A stretch of DNA of 64,000 bases from contig NZ_CP031367.1 in NCBI RefSeq assembly GCF_003355515.1, positions 1,550,001 to 1,614,000 on the forward strand. Reading direction: 5' to 3'. The stretch is from Aliarcobacter trophiarum LMG 25534 (GTDB taxonomy: Bacteria > Campylobacterota > Campylobacteria > Campylobacterales > Arcobacteraceae). The notes under the pieces were generated by a model. That model was given only the letters and a program-made list of their open reading frames with translations, was not told where the DNA came from and ran no database searches. This document shows positions 34,852 to 43,931 of the stretch, piece after piece. Positions within the stretch are counted from its first letter, which is position 1. Each line of letters starts with the position of its first letter. The position numbers and the translations under genes are program-made.

Positions 34852-36879
34852 TTATAAAGAGAGCATAAACTCTTCAAATCCAACAATTCTAAAATCTATA
34901 TATGGATTATTATACTTATTTACTAAAAACTGTTTCGCACTTGAAATGTTCATATTTTGTAAAAGCTGAATTGCTGTTAAAAAATCTGTATCTTTATCCT
35001 TATAAAATGCTTTGATTAAAGATATTTGGATAGAAGCCTCTTCTAATCTTAATGACTCTAAAAATGCTGCTGTTGATAAGTACATTGTAAATCTATTTTC
35101 GTAGTCAAATTCATCTTTTAATCTTTTTAAAGTATCAATAGTATCAAATGGTTTATTTATATACAAATTACTATATGCCTTTGTTACTAAATAGCTAGGA
35201 TTTTTATTTCCATCTATGTTAAAATCAACTCTTGTAAAAACTCCAAATGCCTTTAAAATATCAATATAATATCTTGAAGTAATAAGAGAACTATCTAGAA
35301 AATTATTGTTATATTTCAAAGTTATAGCATCTTGTACTCTCGCTGCATATCTATATTCGTCCTCATTTTTATCTTTTTGTACTAATTTTAAAAGATAAAT
35401 AAATGGGTCTTTTTCATACTCTTCTAATAATTTATGCTTACTAATATCTTCATTGTTATTCATTTTAGTTAAAAAATCTATAGCTTTATAAAAAACTGTC
35501 TTTTCATAAGATTGTGCTTGTTCTACTACATTGTAACTACTATTTACAAAAAGTTTATATAGCTCTTTTGCAAAATAACTATATAAACCTCCATTACCCT
35601 TTATATTTTTCTCCAAAATAGATCTTTGTTTTTCTGGAATATTTGCAAATGTTTTATTTGCAGTAATTAGATACATAACTGAATATAGTTTATTTCCTGG
35701 ACTTAATTTATATGATTTTTCAAAATATTTAAGTGCATTTGTGAAATCATTTATTTGAGCATAAGATAGTGCTAAGTTATAGTAAATATATGCTTTGGAA
35801 TCTGTTTTTATAATATTTTTTAACTCATTTACCCTTTTTATTGGGTCTTGTTTTACCAAATGAATAAATTTCGAGTTATATTCGACCATATTTTCAAGAT
35901 TTTCTACACTCTGTACTTTTCCATATATAAAACCTTTTACAGAGTCATAAATTATCTCTTTTGAATCAGAAAAAATAAAAGGAGCAAAGTAGTATATAAA
36001 ATCATACATTCTCTCTTCATCAAATTTCATAACTTGTTTATAATAATCTTTATATGTATATAAATTTCTATTAAAAAATATCTCTATTGGCATTTTAGTA
36101 TTTACATTAAAATCTTTTTTTCTATCATTTATTAAATCTAATATCTCTCTGGCATCCTCAAAATTGTTTTGTTTTAAACTAGAATATGCTGAAATCCACA
36201 ATATCTTATTTAATGTATCACTGTTTTTCTCTTCTTCCCTTAACTTTTTTAAAATTGTTGAAGCTTTTTGGAAGTTATTTAGTTTTACCAAAATCATAGC
36301 TTTTTTCAAATCCAATGAGTAACTCATTGCATTTAGAGCTCCTAGTGCATTTTCATAATCTTCTATAAGCAAATATCTGTTTGCTAGCTCTTTCAAAATA
36401 GCATCTTTTATATCTGTTATTAGTTCATTATATTCACCTAATTTTTTACTATTTTGGAAAATTGTTACTAAATCTAACATATATTTATCATCTTTAGTTA
36501 TTTCAAAAAGGTAGTAGCAAGAGGATATAAAAGAGTATGGTTGGTTTAGAAGATTTGTCTTTTTTGAGTATATTTTCAAAAAAAGCTCTTTTGCTTTTTC
36601 TTCCTCTTTTTGCTTATAATGAATTATTCCTATATTCAACAGTGATGGTGCTTCAAAAACTTTTGAAGTCTTTTCAAAAAGCCTTAAAGCCTCTTTATAT
36701 TCACCTTTTCTAAAATGCAAAACTGCTTTATTAAAATCAACTTGTATCTCCAAATTTTCACTTGAAGCTCCTAGCTTTTCTAGTTCAAAGATTACTTGTG
36801 GTTGTGATTCTATAATATTTGCATATAAAATAGTGTTTAGCATAAAAAAAATAGCTATTTTATATACAAAATTTTTCAA
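34852..36879 (-). CDS. TPR-repeat protein with N-terminal signal/anchor, 675 residues
   Basis: Hypothetical. It has an N-terminal hydrophobic helix (about 8-22, KIAIFFMLNTILYA) and tandem TPR units, including FNKAVLHFRKGEYKEALRLFEK, FNDFTNALKYFEKSYKLSP-like and SLLNIGIIHYKQKEEEKAKELF. Its C-terminus ends DFRIVGFEEFMLSL. It lies immediately downstream of a coiled-coil membrane protein and upstream of flaG-like. Campylobacter PflB, a TPR protein of the motor periplasmic scaffold, is a plausible counterpart but I cannot verify it. It does not resemble the 666-residue TPR protein closely. Confidence 0.75.
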   Translation of the reverse strand: MKNFVYKIAIFFMLNTILYANIIESQPQVIFELEKLGASSENLEIQVDFNKAVLHFRKGEYKEALRLFEKTSKVFEAPSLLNIGIIHYKQKEEEKAKELFLKIYSKKTNLLNQPYSFISSCYYLFEITKDDKYMLDLVTIFQNSKKLGEYNELITDIKDAILKELANRYLLIEDYENALGALNAMSYSLDLKKAMILVKLNNFQKASTILKKLREEEKNSDTLNKILWISAYSSLKQNNFEDAREILDLINDRKKDFNVNTKMPIEIFFNRNLYTYKDYYKQVMKFDEERMYDFIYYFAPFIFSDSKEIIYDSVKGFIYGKVQSVENLENMVEYNSKFIHLVKQDPIKRVNELKNIIKTDSKAYIYYNLALSYAQINDFTNALKYFEKSYKLSPGNKLYSVMYLITANKTFANIPEKQRSILEKNIKGNGGLYSYFAKELYKLFVNSSYNVVEQAQSYEKTVFYKAIDFLTKMNNNEDISKHKLLEEYEKDPFIYLLKLVQKDKNEDEYRYAARVQDAITLKYNNNFLDSSLITSRYYIDILKAFGVFTRVDFNIDGNKNPSYLVTKAYSNLYINKPFDTIDTLKRLKDEFDYENRFTMYLSTAAFLESLRLEEASIQISLIKAFYKDKDTDFLTAIQLLQNMNISSAKQFLVNKYNNPYIDFRIVGFEEFMLSL

Positions 36880-36887
36880 ATATTATC

Positions 36888-37214
36888 CTAAATAATAGCA
36901 TTTACTTGAGCAAATAGCTCTTCATTTCTTCTTTGTAAATCATTGATTTTATTTTTTAAAGTAATGTTTTCAAGTCTTAAAGATTGTAAATCATCCCTTG
37001 CTACTTGAAGATTTTCTTGATTATTTTTAAGACTACTAGTACCTATTTTAACCTGTTTTTCATATCTTTGTATCAAAGCTTCAAGCTTTGTAACCTCTTC
37101 ATCAATGATCTCTTTTTCCTCTTTTATCTTTTTGTACATTGATTTGTAGGCATTTGTACTTGAGATAAAGTATAGCAAAATGATAGCTAAAACTGTTGAT
37201 ATTAAAAAATCCAA
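36888..37214 (-). CDS. Hypothetical membrane-anchored coiled-coil protein, 108 residues
   Basis: An N-terminal membrane helix (about residues 3-18, FLISTVLAIILLYFI) is followed by one coiled coil of about 85 residues with Lys/Glu heptads (KEEKEIIDEEVTKLEALIQRYEKQV). It starts at TTG 37214 with AGGAAG six bases upstream. It precedes the 675-residue TPR gene by 8 bases, so the two are probably a functional pair. I do not recognise a family; membrane scaffold or septum-like coiled-coil roles are possible. Confidence 0.65.
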   Translation of the reverse strand: MDFLISTVLAIILLYFISSTNAYKSMYKKIKEEKEIIDEEVTKLEALIQRYEKQVKIGTSSLKNNQENLQVARDDLQSLRLENITLKNKINDLQRRNEELFAQVNAII

Positions 37215-37243
37215 TTTTCTTCCTATAATTTAATATATTTTAA

Positions 37244-37268
37244 TAGAGCAAGAAAAAATCTCGCTCTA
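37244..37268 (-). terminator. Terminator after flgE
   Basis: TAGAGC and GCTCTA arms with an additional AGA/TCT extension after one mismatch surround an A-rich loop, immediately downstream of flgE on the minus strand. Confidence 0.55.
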
Positions 37269-37277
37269 CTTATAATA

Positions 37278-40200
37278 TTATCTTTTTAAGTTAATAAGTG
37301 TACTTAAAAGTTCATCTGATGTTGTGATAGATTTTGCATTCGCTTCAAAGGCTCTTTGAAATACCATTAAGTTTACTAAGCTTTCACTTAAATCTGCTTT
37401 ACTAAGCTCTAGTGCTTGTCCTTTTACACCTGAAGTGTTATTGTTGTTTGTACTATATATTGCATTTCCTGACTCTTGAGTTCTTTGGAAGTTATTATTT
37501 CCAACTGCTTCAAGTCCTCTATTATTTGTAAATCTTGCAATTGATACTTGTCCAACAGCATATTCAACTCCACCCTCTTTTATTGTCACAAGTCCAGTGT
37601 CATCTATTTTAAATTGACCAAATTTGCTATCAGAGATATTTAAAACATCTAGTCTTAATTGTAAACTTGCTTGTGTTGAAGTTTGGTCAACTCTAGTTGT
37701 TATCTCCATAAACTCTCCACCAGCACCTCTTCTTCCAGAGTAATCACCATTTACCTCAATAAATCCATCTTGCAAATCCCAAACTGGAACAGAAAGATCT
37801 GTAAAGCTAATAGTTGGTTTAGTAGCTCCAAATCCAGTAAATCCAGTTGCACCTGCTTTTTCTCTTACAACAATATTACCAGCATTTTCAACAATCTCGT
37901 ATCTATCTCTTAAATTAGGGTTTTTATCAAGTTCAGCTTGAAGTTTAGCTGCTGCTCCTGCTGCTGTTTCTTGTTCTGCTGTTTGTATAGTAAGATTTGT
38001 CCCTAAAATATTTAAAGATAAATTAGATTTTGATCTATTTAGAAAATCTACTACAAATTCTTGTTCTTCTGCACCACCTGCTACATAAGCTGTTGTTGGA
38101 TTATAAGCTCCACCCGTAGCACCTGTTATACCTAATGTAGTTGCTGTATTATTTTTATCTACAACTTTTATTTGTGAAATATTAATACTATCTCCACCAT
38201 TAGCAGTTACATTTATTAAATCTTTCAATGTTGTATCATTTGAAATTTGACTTAATAGTTGATTTCTAATATCAGATGTTGTTCCTGTAAATGTAGGAGG
38301 TGTTGTATAGCTAACAGTTACTCCAGCTATTGTTAATCCATATGTTGTACTAGGTGTTGCACTTGTTACTTGAAATGTCCCTTTTTCCAGAGCAGTATTT
38401 GTTCCTGGACTGTTTGTTGGTGTTGATGTAGGTGGTGTGGGAGGAGTAGTTAATCTTAAATTTCCTTCTATTCTCTCTTTATTTGCAGATGTTACTGTAA
38501 AAATTCCACTACTCATAGGGCTAATACTCAACTCTTTTCCTGGGTTTGCTGCATTATATGTAGCAATATTTGTTGCAATTGCATTATAAATTGCATTTTG
38601 ATCTATTGGAGTTGCTGTTGGAAAAACTGTTGAAATTGTTTGATTTCCTACAGTTATATCATAAGTATATCCTGCTTGATTTACCAAAGCATTTAAATCA
38701 ACCGTTGGATCTGTCTCTAATTTTGCATCAAATTCTACATCATAGTTAGAATCATTTGTCTCAATAACCAAATTACCATTTATATTTTTTGCTACTATAT
38801 AATCTCCTAATTGTGGTCCAGAAGCTGTTCTTAGACTATTTATCGCGTCTACTATACTATCGATATCACCTGATTGTACATTACCAATAGTAATAGGAAC
38901 TGCTTTTGGAGGAACTGCACCATCATTTGGTACTGGAATTGTATACCCCAAATCTTTATCAAAAACATTTATACTAAAAGTAAATGTTTTATTATCAGCT
39001 GCTCCATATAAATCTTGAGTTGTATAAACACTTCTTTGGTTCCCAGTTACTAGTCTTGATAGAGCATCTCTTGCATCTTCAAGTGCTTGTTTTCCACTTC
39101 CCTCAACTGCTACAGAAGTCGTTTGAAATGTACCTTTTACAGAAAAATTAGTATTTTCACCAGAGTATTCAGCTACTTGAGTTACTTTAAATTCTTGACC
39201 TGGAACTAAAGATTTTACTTGAATAACTCCTCTTAACATATCTGCTAAATTAGTACTCTCTTCATACATTCCATCTGGATTTAAAACATCACTTGTAGGA
39301 TTTGTTCTATCTTTTGCCATATAAGCTACAATACCAACTTCTTTATTTGATATTTGGTCAGCCATTGCTTTATATGTATTTATTTTTCCTGCTAATTTAT
39401 CATACTTTGCTATTTGCATATCTTTTGCTGATCTATCTGCTTCAGTTACTGTTGGCATAAGTTCAATTTGAGCAGGATCCATTAAATCATATAAAGCTCT
39501 CTCATTTAAAGGACTAGTAGGTAAAGAATTCCACAGTTTTTCTCTAAAATCTGGAGTTGTTTTTGTAACTACAAACTTTTGAGTATAGCTATTCCCATTT
39601 ATAACAGCTTCTATCATATCTCCTTCTTTTCCTATAATTGAAGTAGGTGGAACTCCTGTTTTAAAATTTAATTGAGAAATTTGTGCTGTTGAACCTTTTG
39701 AGGGAAGAGTTGGATCATCTTTGTATTTTTTTAGCCATTCATTATAATTTAATGTTGCTAAATCAATATCTTTTAGTTTTGCAGCCTTTGTTTTTCCACC
39801 AGCTCCGCTAAATACAGATGTAGGATCTGATTTTGCAGTCTCATCAAAATTTGTAGCCTTTGCTGCAATAGTTTCAATAAAATCAGCATGTCTAATAATA
39901 CTATTTCCCATATTTTTTACATAATCATCTGTAAATCTTGTAGCATTCTGATTTGTACTTTTTACATCATTTTTTTGATCAATTGAACTCATCGCCCAAC
40001 CTTGTACCTCATATCCATCTGGGTTTTGTAAAGTTCCACTTTGACCCATACGGAAATTCCCAGCTCTTGTATAAAAAGTCTCTGCTGTTCCTAGTGTATT
40101 TTTATTTATTACAGTGAAAAATCCATCACCTTGTAAAGCTACATCATACTCAACTCCAGTGATTTTTGAACCACCTGTTACAAAGATTTTTTCTGCATCT

Positions 40201-40370
40201 TGCACAAAAGATCCTTTACCAATTTGTCCTTGGTAAATTTGATCTGCAAATGAGATTCTTCCTGCTTTGTATCCAACAGTATTTACATTGGCAATATTAT
40301 TTGACTCATTATCCAATGCTGTTTGATGTGCTGCTAATCCTGATATTCCAGTCCATAATGCACCTATCAT
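37278..40370 (-). CDS. flgE: Flagellar hook protein FlgE (unusually long)
   Basis: Main hook subunit. The N-terminal 90 residues (ALWTGISGLAAHQTALDNESNNIANVNTVGYK) and the C-terminal 45 (LVNLMVFQRAFEANAKSITTSDELL) are the D0 helices of the rod/hook family. The length is 1030, against roughly 400 in enterics and about 840 in Campylobacter. The extra length lies in the middle (about 460-850), in four successive beta-rich modules separated by a Pro/Thr-rich linker (642-660). Preceded by its own palindrome and promoter region, it ends in a terminator. It is the likely main hook protein, since the paralogue is only 559 residues. Confidence 0.92.
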   Translation of the reverse strand: MIGALWTGISGLAAHQTALDNESNNIANVNTVGYKAGRISFADQIYQGQIGKGSFVQDAEKIFVTGGSKITGVEYDVALQGDGFFTVINKNTLGTAETFYTRAGNFRMGQSGTLQNPDGYEVQGWAMSSIDQKNDVKSTNQNATRFTDDYVKNMGNSIIRHADFIETIAAKATNFDETAKSDPTSVFSGAGGKTKAAKLKDIDLATLNYNEWLKKYKDDPTLPSKGSTAQISQLNFKTGVPPTSIIGKEGDMIEAVINGNSYTQKFVVTKTTPDFREKLWNSLPTSPLNERALYDLMDPAQIELMPTVTEADRSAKDMQIAKYDKLAGKINTYKAMADQISNKEVGIVAYMAKDRTNPTSDVLNPDGMYEESTNLADMLRGVIQVKSLVPGQEFKVTQVAEYSGENTNFSVKGTFQTTSVAVEGSGKQALEDARDALSRLVTGNQRSVYTTQDLYGAADNKTFTFSINVFDKDLGYTIPVPNDGAVPPKAVPITIGNVQSGDIDSIVDAINSLRTASGPQLGDYIVAKNINGNLVIETNDSNYDVEFDAKLETDPTVDLNALVNQAGYTYDITVGNQTISTVFPTATPIDQNAIYNAIATNIATYNAANPGKELSISPMSSGIFTVTSANKERIEGNLRLTTPPTPPTSTPTNSPGTNTALEKGTFQVTSATPSTTYGLTIAGVTVSYTTPPTFTGTTSDIRNQLLSQISNDTTLKDLINVTANGGDSINISQIKVVDKNNTATTLGITGATGGAYNPTTAYVAGGAEEQEFVVDFLNRSKSNLSLNILGTNLTIQTAEQETAAGAAAKLQAELDKNPNLRDRYEIVENAGNIVVREKAGATGFTGFGATKPTISFTDLSVPVWDLQDGFIEVNGDYSGRRGAGGEFMEITTRVDQTSTQASLQLRLDVLNISDSKFGQFKIDDTGLVTIKEGGVEYAVGQVSIARFTNNRGLEAVGNNNFQRTQESGNAIYSTNNNNTSGVKGQALELSKADLSESLVNLMVFQRAFEANAKSITTSDELLSTLINLKR

Positions 40371-40394
40371 GACTAATCCTTTTTGTTAAGGTAA

Positions 40395-40412
40395 ATGAAC
40401 ATAAATGTTCAT
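40395..40412. promoter_or_regulatory. Perfect palindrome upstream of flgE
   Basis: ATGAACAT and ATGTTCAT form a perfect 8-bp inverted repeat around AA, located 25 bases before the flgE start and next to its AAGGA Shine-Dalgarno sequence. It could be an operator or a stable hairpin in the leader. Confidence 0.45.
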
Positions 40413-40436
40413 ACTTTTATATAAACTTTATACAAA

Positions 40437-40459
40437 AGTATAAACACTAAGTTTATACT
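40437..40459 (-). terminator. Terminator after flgE-like paralogue
   Basis: AGTATAAAC and GTTTATACT form a perfect 9-bp stem with the loop ACTAA, 7 bases after the end of the upstream flgE-like gene, before the flgE promoter region. Confidence 0.6.
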
Positions 40460-40466
40460 AAAGAGT

Positions 40467-42146
40467 TTATCTCTTCATCTCTATTGCTGTTTGCAAAAAC
40501 TCATCTGAAGTGGTAATAGATTTTGAACTAGCCTCAAAAGCTTTTTGATAAACCATAAGTTGAGTTAAAGTTGTACCATAATCTACATTTGCACGCTCTA
40601 GCGAGCCACCTATAATTTTATTCATAGTATCAGCATTAAAAGGCTCTCCACTATATTTTGATTTTTGATATAAATTCCCACCCATAGGCTCTAAACCTTG
40701 CTCATTCCTAAATCCAGCAGTACTAAGTCTTCCAACCAAAAAACTATGACCTTCGCTTTTTACAAATACAAAACCATCATTAGATATACTAACTTCAGCT
40801 GTACTTTTATCAGAAATTCCCAATGCATCAAGTCTTACATTTATATCATTTTCTCCAATCACTCCTAAATTCCCATACTCTAAAACATTTGTTATTTGTA
40901 AAAATTTAGCATCTGCTCTTTCAACTGCATTTTTTAAAGCATCTCTTGCACTATCAATCATAGCAAGACCAGAACCTTTAACTGCATCTTGTAAATTTGT
41001 AGAGTTAAAATTCGTATCATTTAATTTTATATCACTTAATTTAAAGCTACTTCCTGCAAATAAAGTATCAATTACAAGAGTACCATCTTTTACACTTGCA
41101 CTCATCCCCTCTTTTGAAGATATTTTATCAGATAAGTCTTTCATAGCATTTATCATACTATTTGAGTTTATATAATTATTTATTTGATTATCTCTTAAAG
41201 CTTGAGCTTCAGCTTTATCTAAAATCTCTTGAGGAGTATTTATAGGCATATTATCAATATCGGCTTGGCTTTTTATAGAATTAGGATCTACTAAATTATA
41301 CTTTGCCTTTCCATTTGCATCTAAAGAATCATATAGCTTTTGCATTTCCTCTTCGTTTATTGATGAATTTACATCAAATTTTACACTATATGTTTTATTA
41401 TCTATTGTTATACTTAGAATATTATCCGTTGCTTGAAGAGAAGATAAATTTGAAGAGAAATCTATTTGTGACTTTTGGCTAACAGACGGTATATTTGCAC
41501 CATTTTGATCCATCAAAAACTTATTTAACTTCTCTATATAGTCATTTTGCAATGCCTCTATATCATTTATCTTACTTTGAGATGTTTTATATCCATCGCC
41601 TTTTCGCAAAAAATCATCATCTTTTGAAGATTTAATGTAATCTGTAGTTTTAGCATTTATATTATAAATTGTACCATTTGAATTATTTATATTACTAGAT
41701 ATCATACTCTTTGTATACTCATCTGTAAACATCATATCAGCTGGATTTGTAGAAGTTGTAAGTTTACTTTGAGGAACCAAACCTTGTATTTTATAATCAT
41801 CTTGAGTTACTAAAAAGCCATCTTTTGCTTGAACCAAATTTCCAGCTCTTGTATAGTATATAGAGTCATCTTGCCTATTTTTTACTATAAAAAAACCTTT
41901 TCCTTCCATAGCAACATCAATTCCAACTCCCGTTCCTACAATTTGTCCTTGTGTAAATGTTTTTGATATGGTGTGAGTTTGAACACCTTTTCCAAATCCA
42001 GCTTGAGTATATAAAACATCTGAAAAGCTTATCTGATCTTTTTTATGTCCAACAGTACTAGAGTTTGATAAATTATTTGATTCAACATTTATTCCTTTCT
42101 CTTGTTGCCAAATTCCAGCAACACCATTCCAGATAGCTCCAATCAT
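40467..42146 (-). CDS. FlgE-like hook protein paralogue
   Basis: A second FlgE-family protein of 559 residues. The N-terminal family signature is present in a divergent form (NVESNNLSNSSTVGHKK, instead of NIANVNTVGYK), and the C-terminus LTQLMVYQKAFEASSKSITTSDEFLQTAIEMKR closely resembles that of the 1030-residue FlgE. It lacks the four inserted modules. It probably makes a proximal hook or hook-rod junction segment, but the role is not established. It is cotranscribed with flgD (13 bases upstream). Confidence 0.85.
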   Translation of the reverse strand: MIGAIWNGVAGIWQQEKGINVESNNLSNSSTVGHKKDQISFSDVLYTQAGFGKGVQTHTISKTFTQGQIVGTGVGIDVAMEGKGFFIVKNRQDDSIYYTRAGNLVQAKDGFLVTQDDYKIQGLVPQSKLTTSTNPADMMFTDEYTKSMISSNINNSNGTIYNINAKTTDYIKSSKDDDFLRKGDGYKTSQSKINDIEALQNDYIEKLNKFLMDQNGANIPSVSQKSQIDFSSNLSSLQATDNILSITIDNKTYSVKFDVNSSINEEEMQKLYDSLDANGKAKYNLVDPNSIKSQADIDNMPINTPQEILDKAEAQALRDNQINNYINSNSMINAMKDLSDKISSKEGMSASVKDGTLVIDTLFAGSSFKLSDIKLNDTNFNSTNLQDAVKGSGLAMIDSARDALKNAVERADAKFLQITNVLEYGNLGVIGENDINVRLDALGISDKSTAEVSISNDGFVFVKSEGHSFLVGRLSTAGFRNEQGLEPMGGNLYQKSKYSGEPFNADTMNKIIGGSLERANVDYGTTLTQLMVYQKAFEASSKSITTSDEFLQTAIEMKR

Positions 42147-42158
42147 TTCATACTCCTC

Positions 42159-42839
42159 TTAGAAGATTCTTGTTATTGATGAAAATGGAATAGTATGTGT
42201 ATCATCAGAAACAACAACTGTATTTTGTCCACTTGCAACATATTTATGATCTGTTACTTCATTTCCATCGGCATCTTTAATTATAAGTTTTCCATCTTTA
42301 ATAGCTGGTTTTCCTAAACCTTCTAAAACTATAGTTTGTCCTGTTTTTTCACCATTTTCATCATAAAGATTCCCAGCTTCATCATAGTTTGCACCCTTTA
42401 TATCATCGCCATCTTTAAATGCAATTCCATTATGCATATATAACCACTCTCTTGCAACAACCATAACTTCACCATCTATAACTTCAATTGACTCAACAGT
42501 AAATGCTTTTAATGCACCTTCAGCATTTGTACTCCCATTTTCAATATTTTTACCCATTACTCCTGTTGCAGTAGATAATGCATTTTGTGAAAAGGCTGTT
42601 TGGATATTTTGTAAAGCTTTAATCATCTCCATATTTGCATTTAATGTACTCATTTGCATTTGAGTTGATAACATTTTTGCTGAATCCATTGGTTTTGTTG
42701 GATCTTGAAGCTTTAACTCTTCAATCATTAACTTTAAAAAATCATTTGTTGTCAAAGAGTCATTAGTTATACTTTCAGTATATTTATTTCCATAACCATC
42801 AGTACCTGTTATACCATTAAGACTATTTACATCTGCCAT
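42159..42839 (-). CDS. flgD: Hook cap / scaffolding protein FlgD
   Basis: The hook-capping scaffold, 226 residues. The diagnostic N-terminal region (LTTNDFLKLMIEELKLQDPTKPMDSAKMLSTQMQMSTL) is fully present, with an immunoglobulin-like C-terminal half (VVAREWLYMHNGIAF). It starts 21 bases after fliN and is followed by the shorter FlgE paralogue. Confidence 0.96.
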   Translation of the reverse strand: MADVNSLNGITGTDGYGNKYTESITNDSLTTNDFLKLMIEELKLQDPTKPMDSAKMLSTQMQMSTLNANMEMIKALQNIQTAFSQNALSTATGVMGKNIENGSTNAEGALKAFTVESIEVIDGEVMVVAREWLYMHNGIAFKDGDDIKGANYDEAGNLYDENGEKTGQTIVLEGLGKPAIKDGKLIIKDADGNEVTDHKYVASGQNTVVVSDDTHTIPFSSITRIF

Positions 42840-42860
42840 TTTAAACTCCTTAGTTTAAGA

Positions 42861-43148
42861 TTAAATCATATGCTCTTCAAAGAAATATTGAACAACATTA
42901 TCTGAATCCATAGCATCTTGAACTCTAACTGCTAATTTTTCATCCATAACAATTATATCACCTGTTCCAATTATTCTTGAGTTTACATATATCTCACCAC
43001 CACTTCCTGCTGGTTTATGTAAAGATATTATATCGCCTTCTGTTAGTTTTAGAAACTCACCAATAGATATATTTGTACTGCCAAGCATAACATCAACAAC
43101 AATCTCTGTATCTACTAATAAATCGTAAATTCTTTCACTTATTTCCAT
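42861..43148 (-). CDS. fliN: Flagellar motor switch protein FliN
   Basis: A SpoA-domain protein of 95 residues, the C-ring component that binds FliH and the export cargo. GSTNISIGEFLKLTEGDIISLHKPAGSGGEIYVNSRIIGTGDIIV matches the FliMN C-terminal core. It stands separately from fliY, which also has a SpoA domain; both are present in Campylobacter. Confidence 0.92.
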   Translation of the reverse strand: MEISERIYDLLVDTEIVVDVMLGSTNISIGEFLKLTEGDIISLHKPAGSGGEIYVNSRIIGTGDIIVMDEKLAVRVQDAMDSDNVVQYFFEEHMI

Positions 43149-43196
43149 TTTTAATACTTTTTAGTGTTATCTTATGATTGTATCATAATTTCGATT

Positions 43197-43931
43197 TCAT
43201 ATAACTAAATCTAAAGATTCAAGCATTGAAGACACTTTTGCCTCAATACTTCCATCAAAATTTCCCAAATCACTAGCAATTACAACCCCACCAACTACCA
43301 CATTTGCATCTTCATATAAATCTATAAATGGCTCTAGCTCCAACTCTTTTTTTAAAATATAGTAATCTTTTGGATTTAAATGAATTTTTACTTTAGAAGC
43401 ATTTTTTAACTTTAAAAGTAGCTGACTTATCGTCTGTTTAGCTATTTTAGAAGAGTTTTCTCCAACTTCAATATTTATAATTTTTTGAGCTATTGCAATA
43501 GATGTTTTTAATAGTTTATTTTCAAGTTGAAAAGAAGCTTGTTCAAAAAATGTTGCATACTGTTTTAAATCTTTTATAGCTTTTACCACTTGAGCATCTA
43601 AATCTTTTCCCTTTGTAATAGCATCTTGTTCAATAGATGTAACCTTTAAAGATACCTCTTCAATTTTTTTTGTTAATTTCTCAAATTCACTAAAGATTGG
43701 CTCAATCTTCTCTAAAACTGTCGTGTTATCTACTATATTTTGTATAGGAACTATTTGTGAAATCTTATTTTCATCTTCTCCATTTTTTTGTTCATCTAGA
43801 AGTTTTGTCTCAGTAAAATGTTCAGGCTCTAGTTCTTTTTTTTTCGATTTTCCAAAGCTTGACAACTCAAACTTTTGAACACTTTTATCATCTTTTATAA
43901 CTTTTGCACTTGAGTAAACATTTTCAGCCAT
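43197..43931 (-). CDS. fliH: Flagellar assembly protein FliH
   Basis: Negative regulator of FliI and export-apparatus linker, 244 residues. The N-terminal half is polar and acidic, a coiled-coil region lies around residues 80-135, and the C-terminal half contains LLLKLKNASKVKIHLNPKDYYILKKEL and VVGGVVIASDLGNFDGSIEAKVSSML, which match the FliH/YscL fold. Its ATG overlaps the fliG stop. Confidence 0.9.
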   Translation of the reverse strand: MAENVYSSAKVIKDDKSVQKFELSSFGKSKKKELEPEHFTETKLLDEQKNGEDENKISQIVPIQNIVDNTTVLEKIEPIFSEFEKLTKKIEEVSLKVTSIEQDAITKGKDLDAQVVKAIKDLKQYATFFEQASFQLENKLLKTSIAIAQKIINIEVGENSSKIAKQTISQLLLKLKNASKVKIHLNPKDYYILKKELELEPFIDLYEDANVVVGGVVIASDLGNFDGSIEAKVSSMLESLDLVI

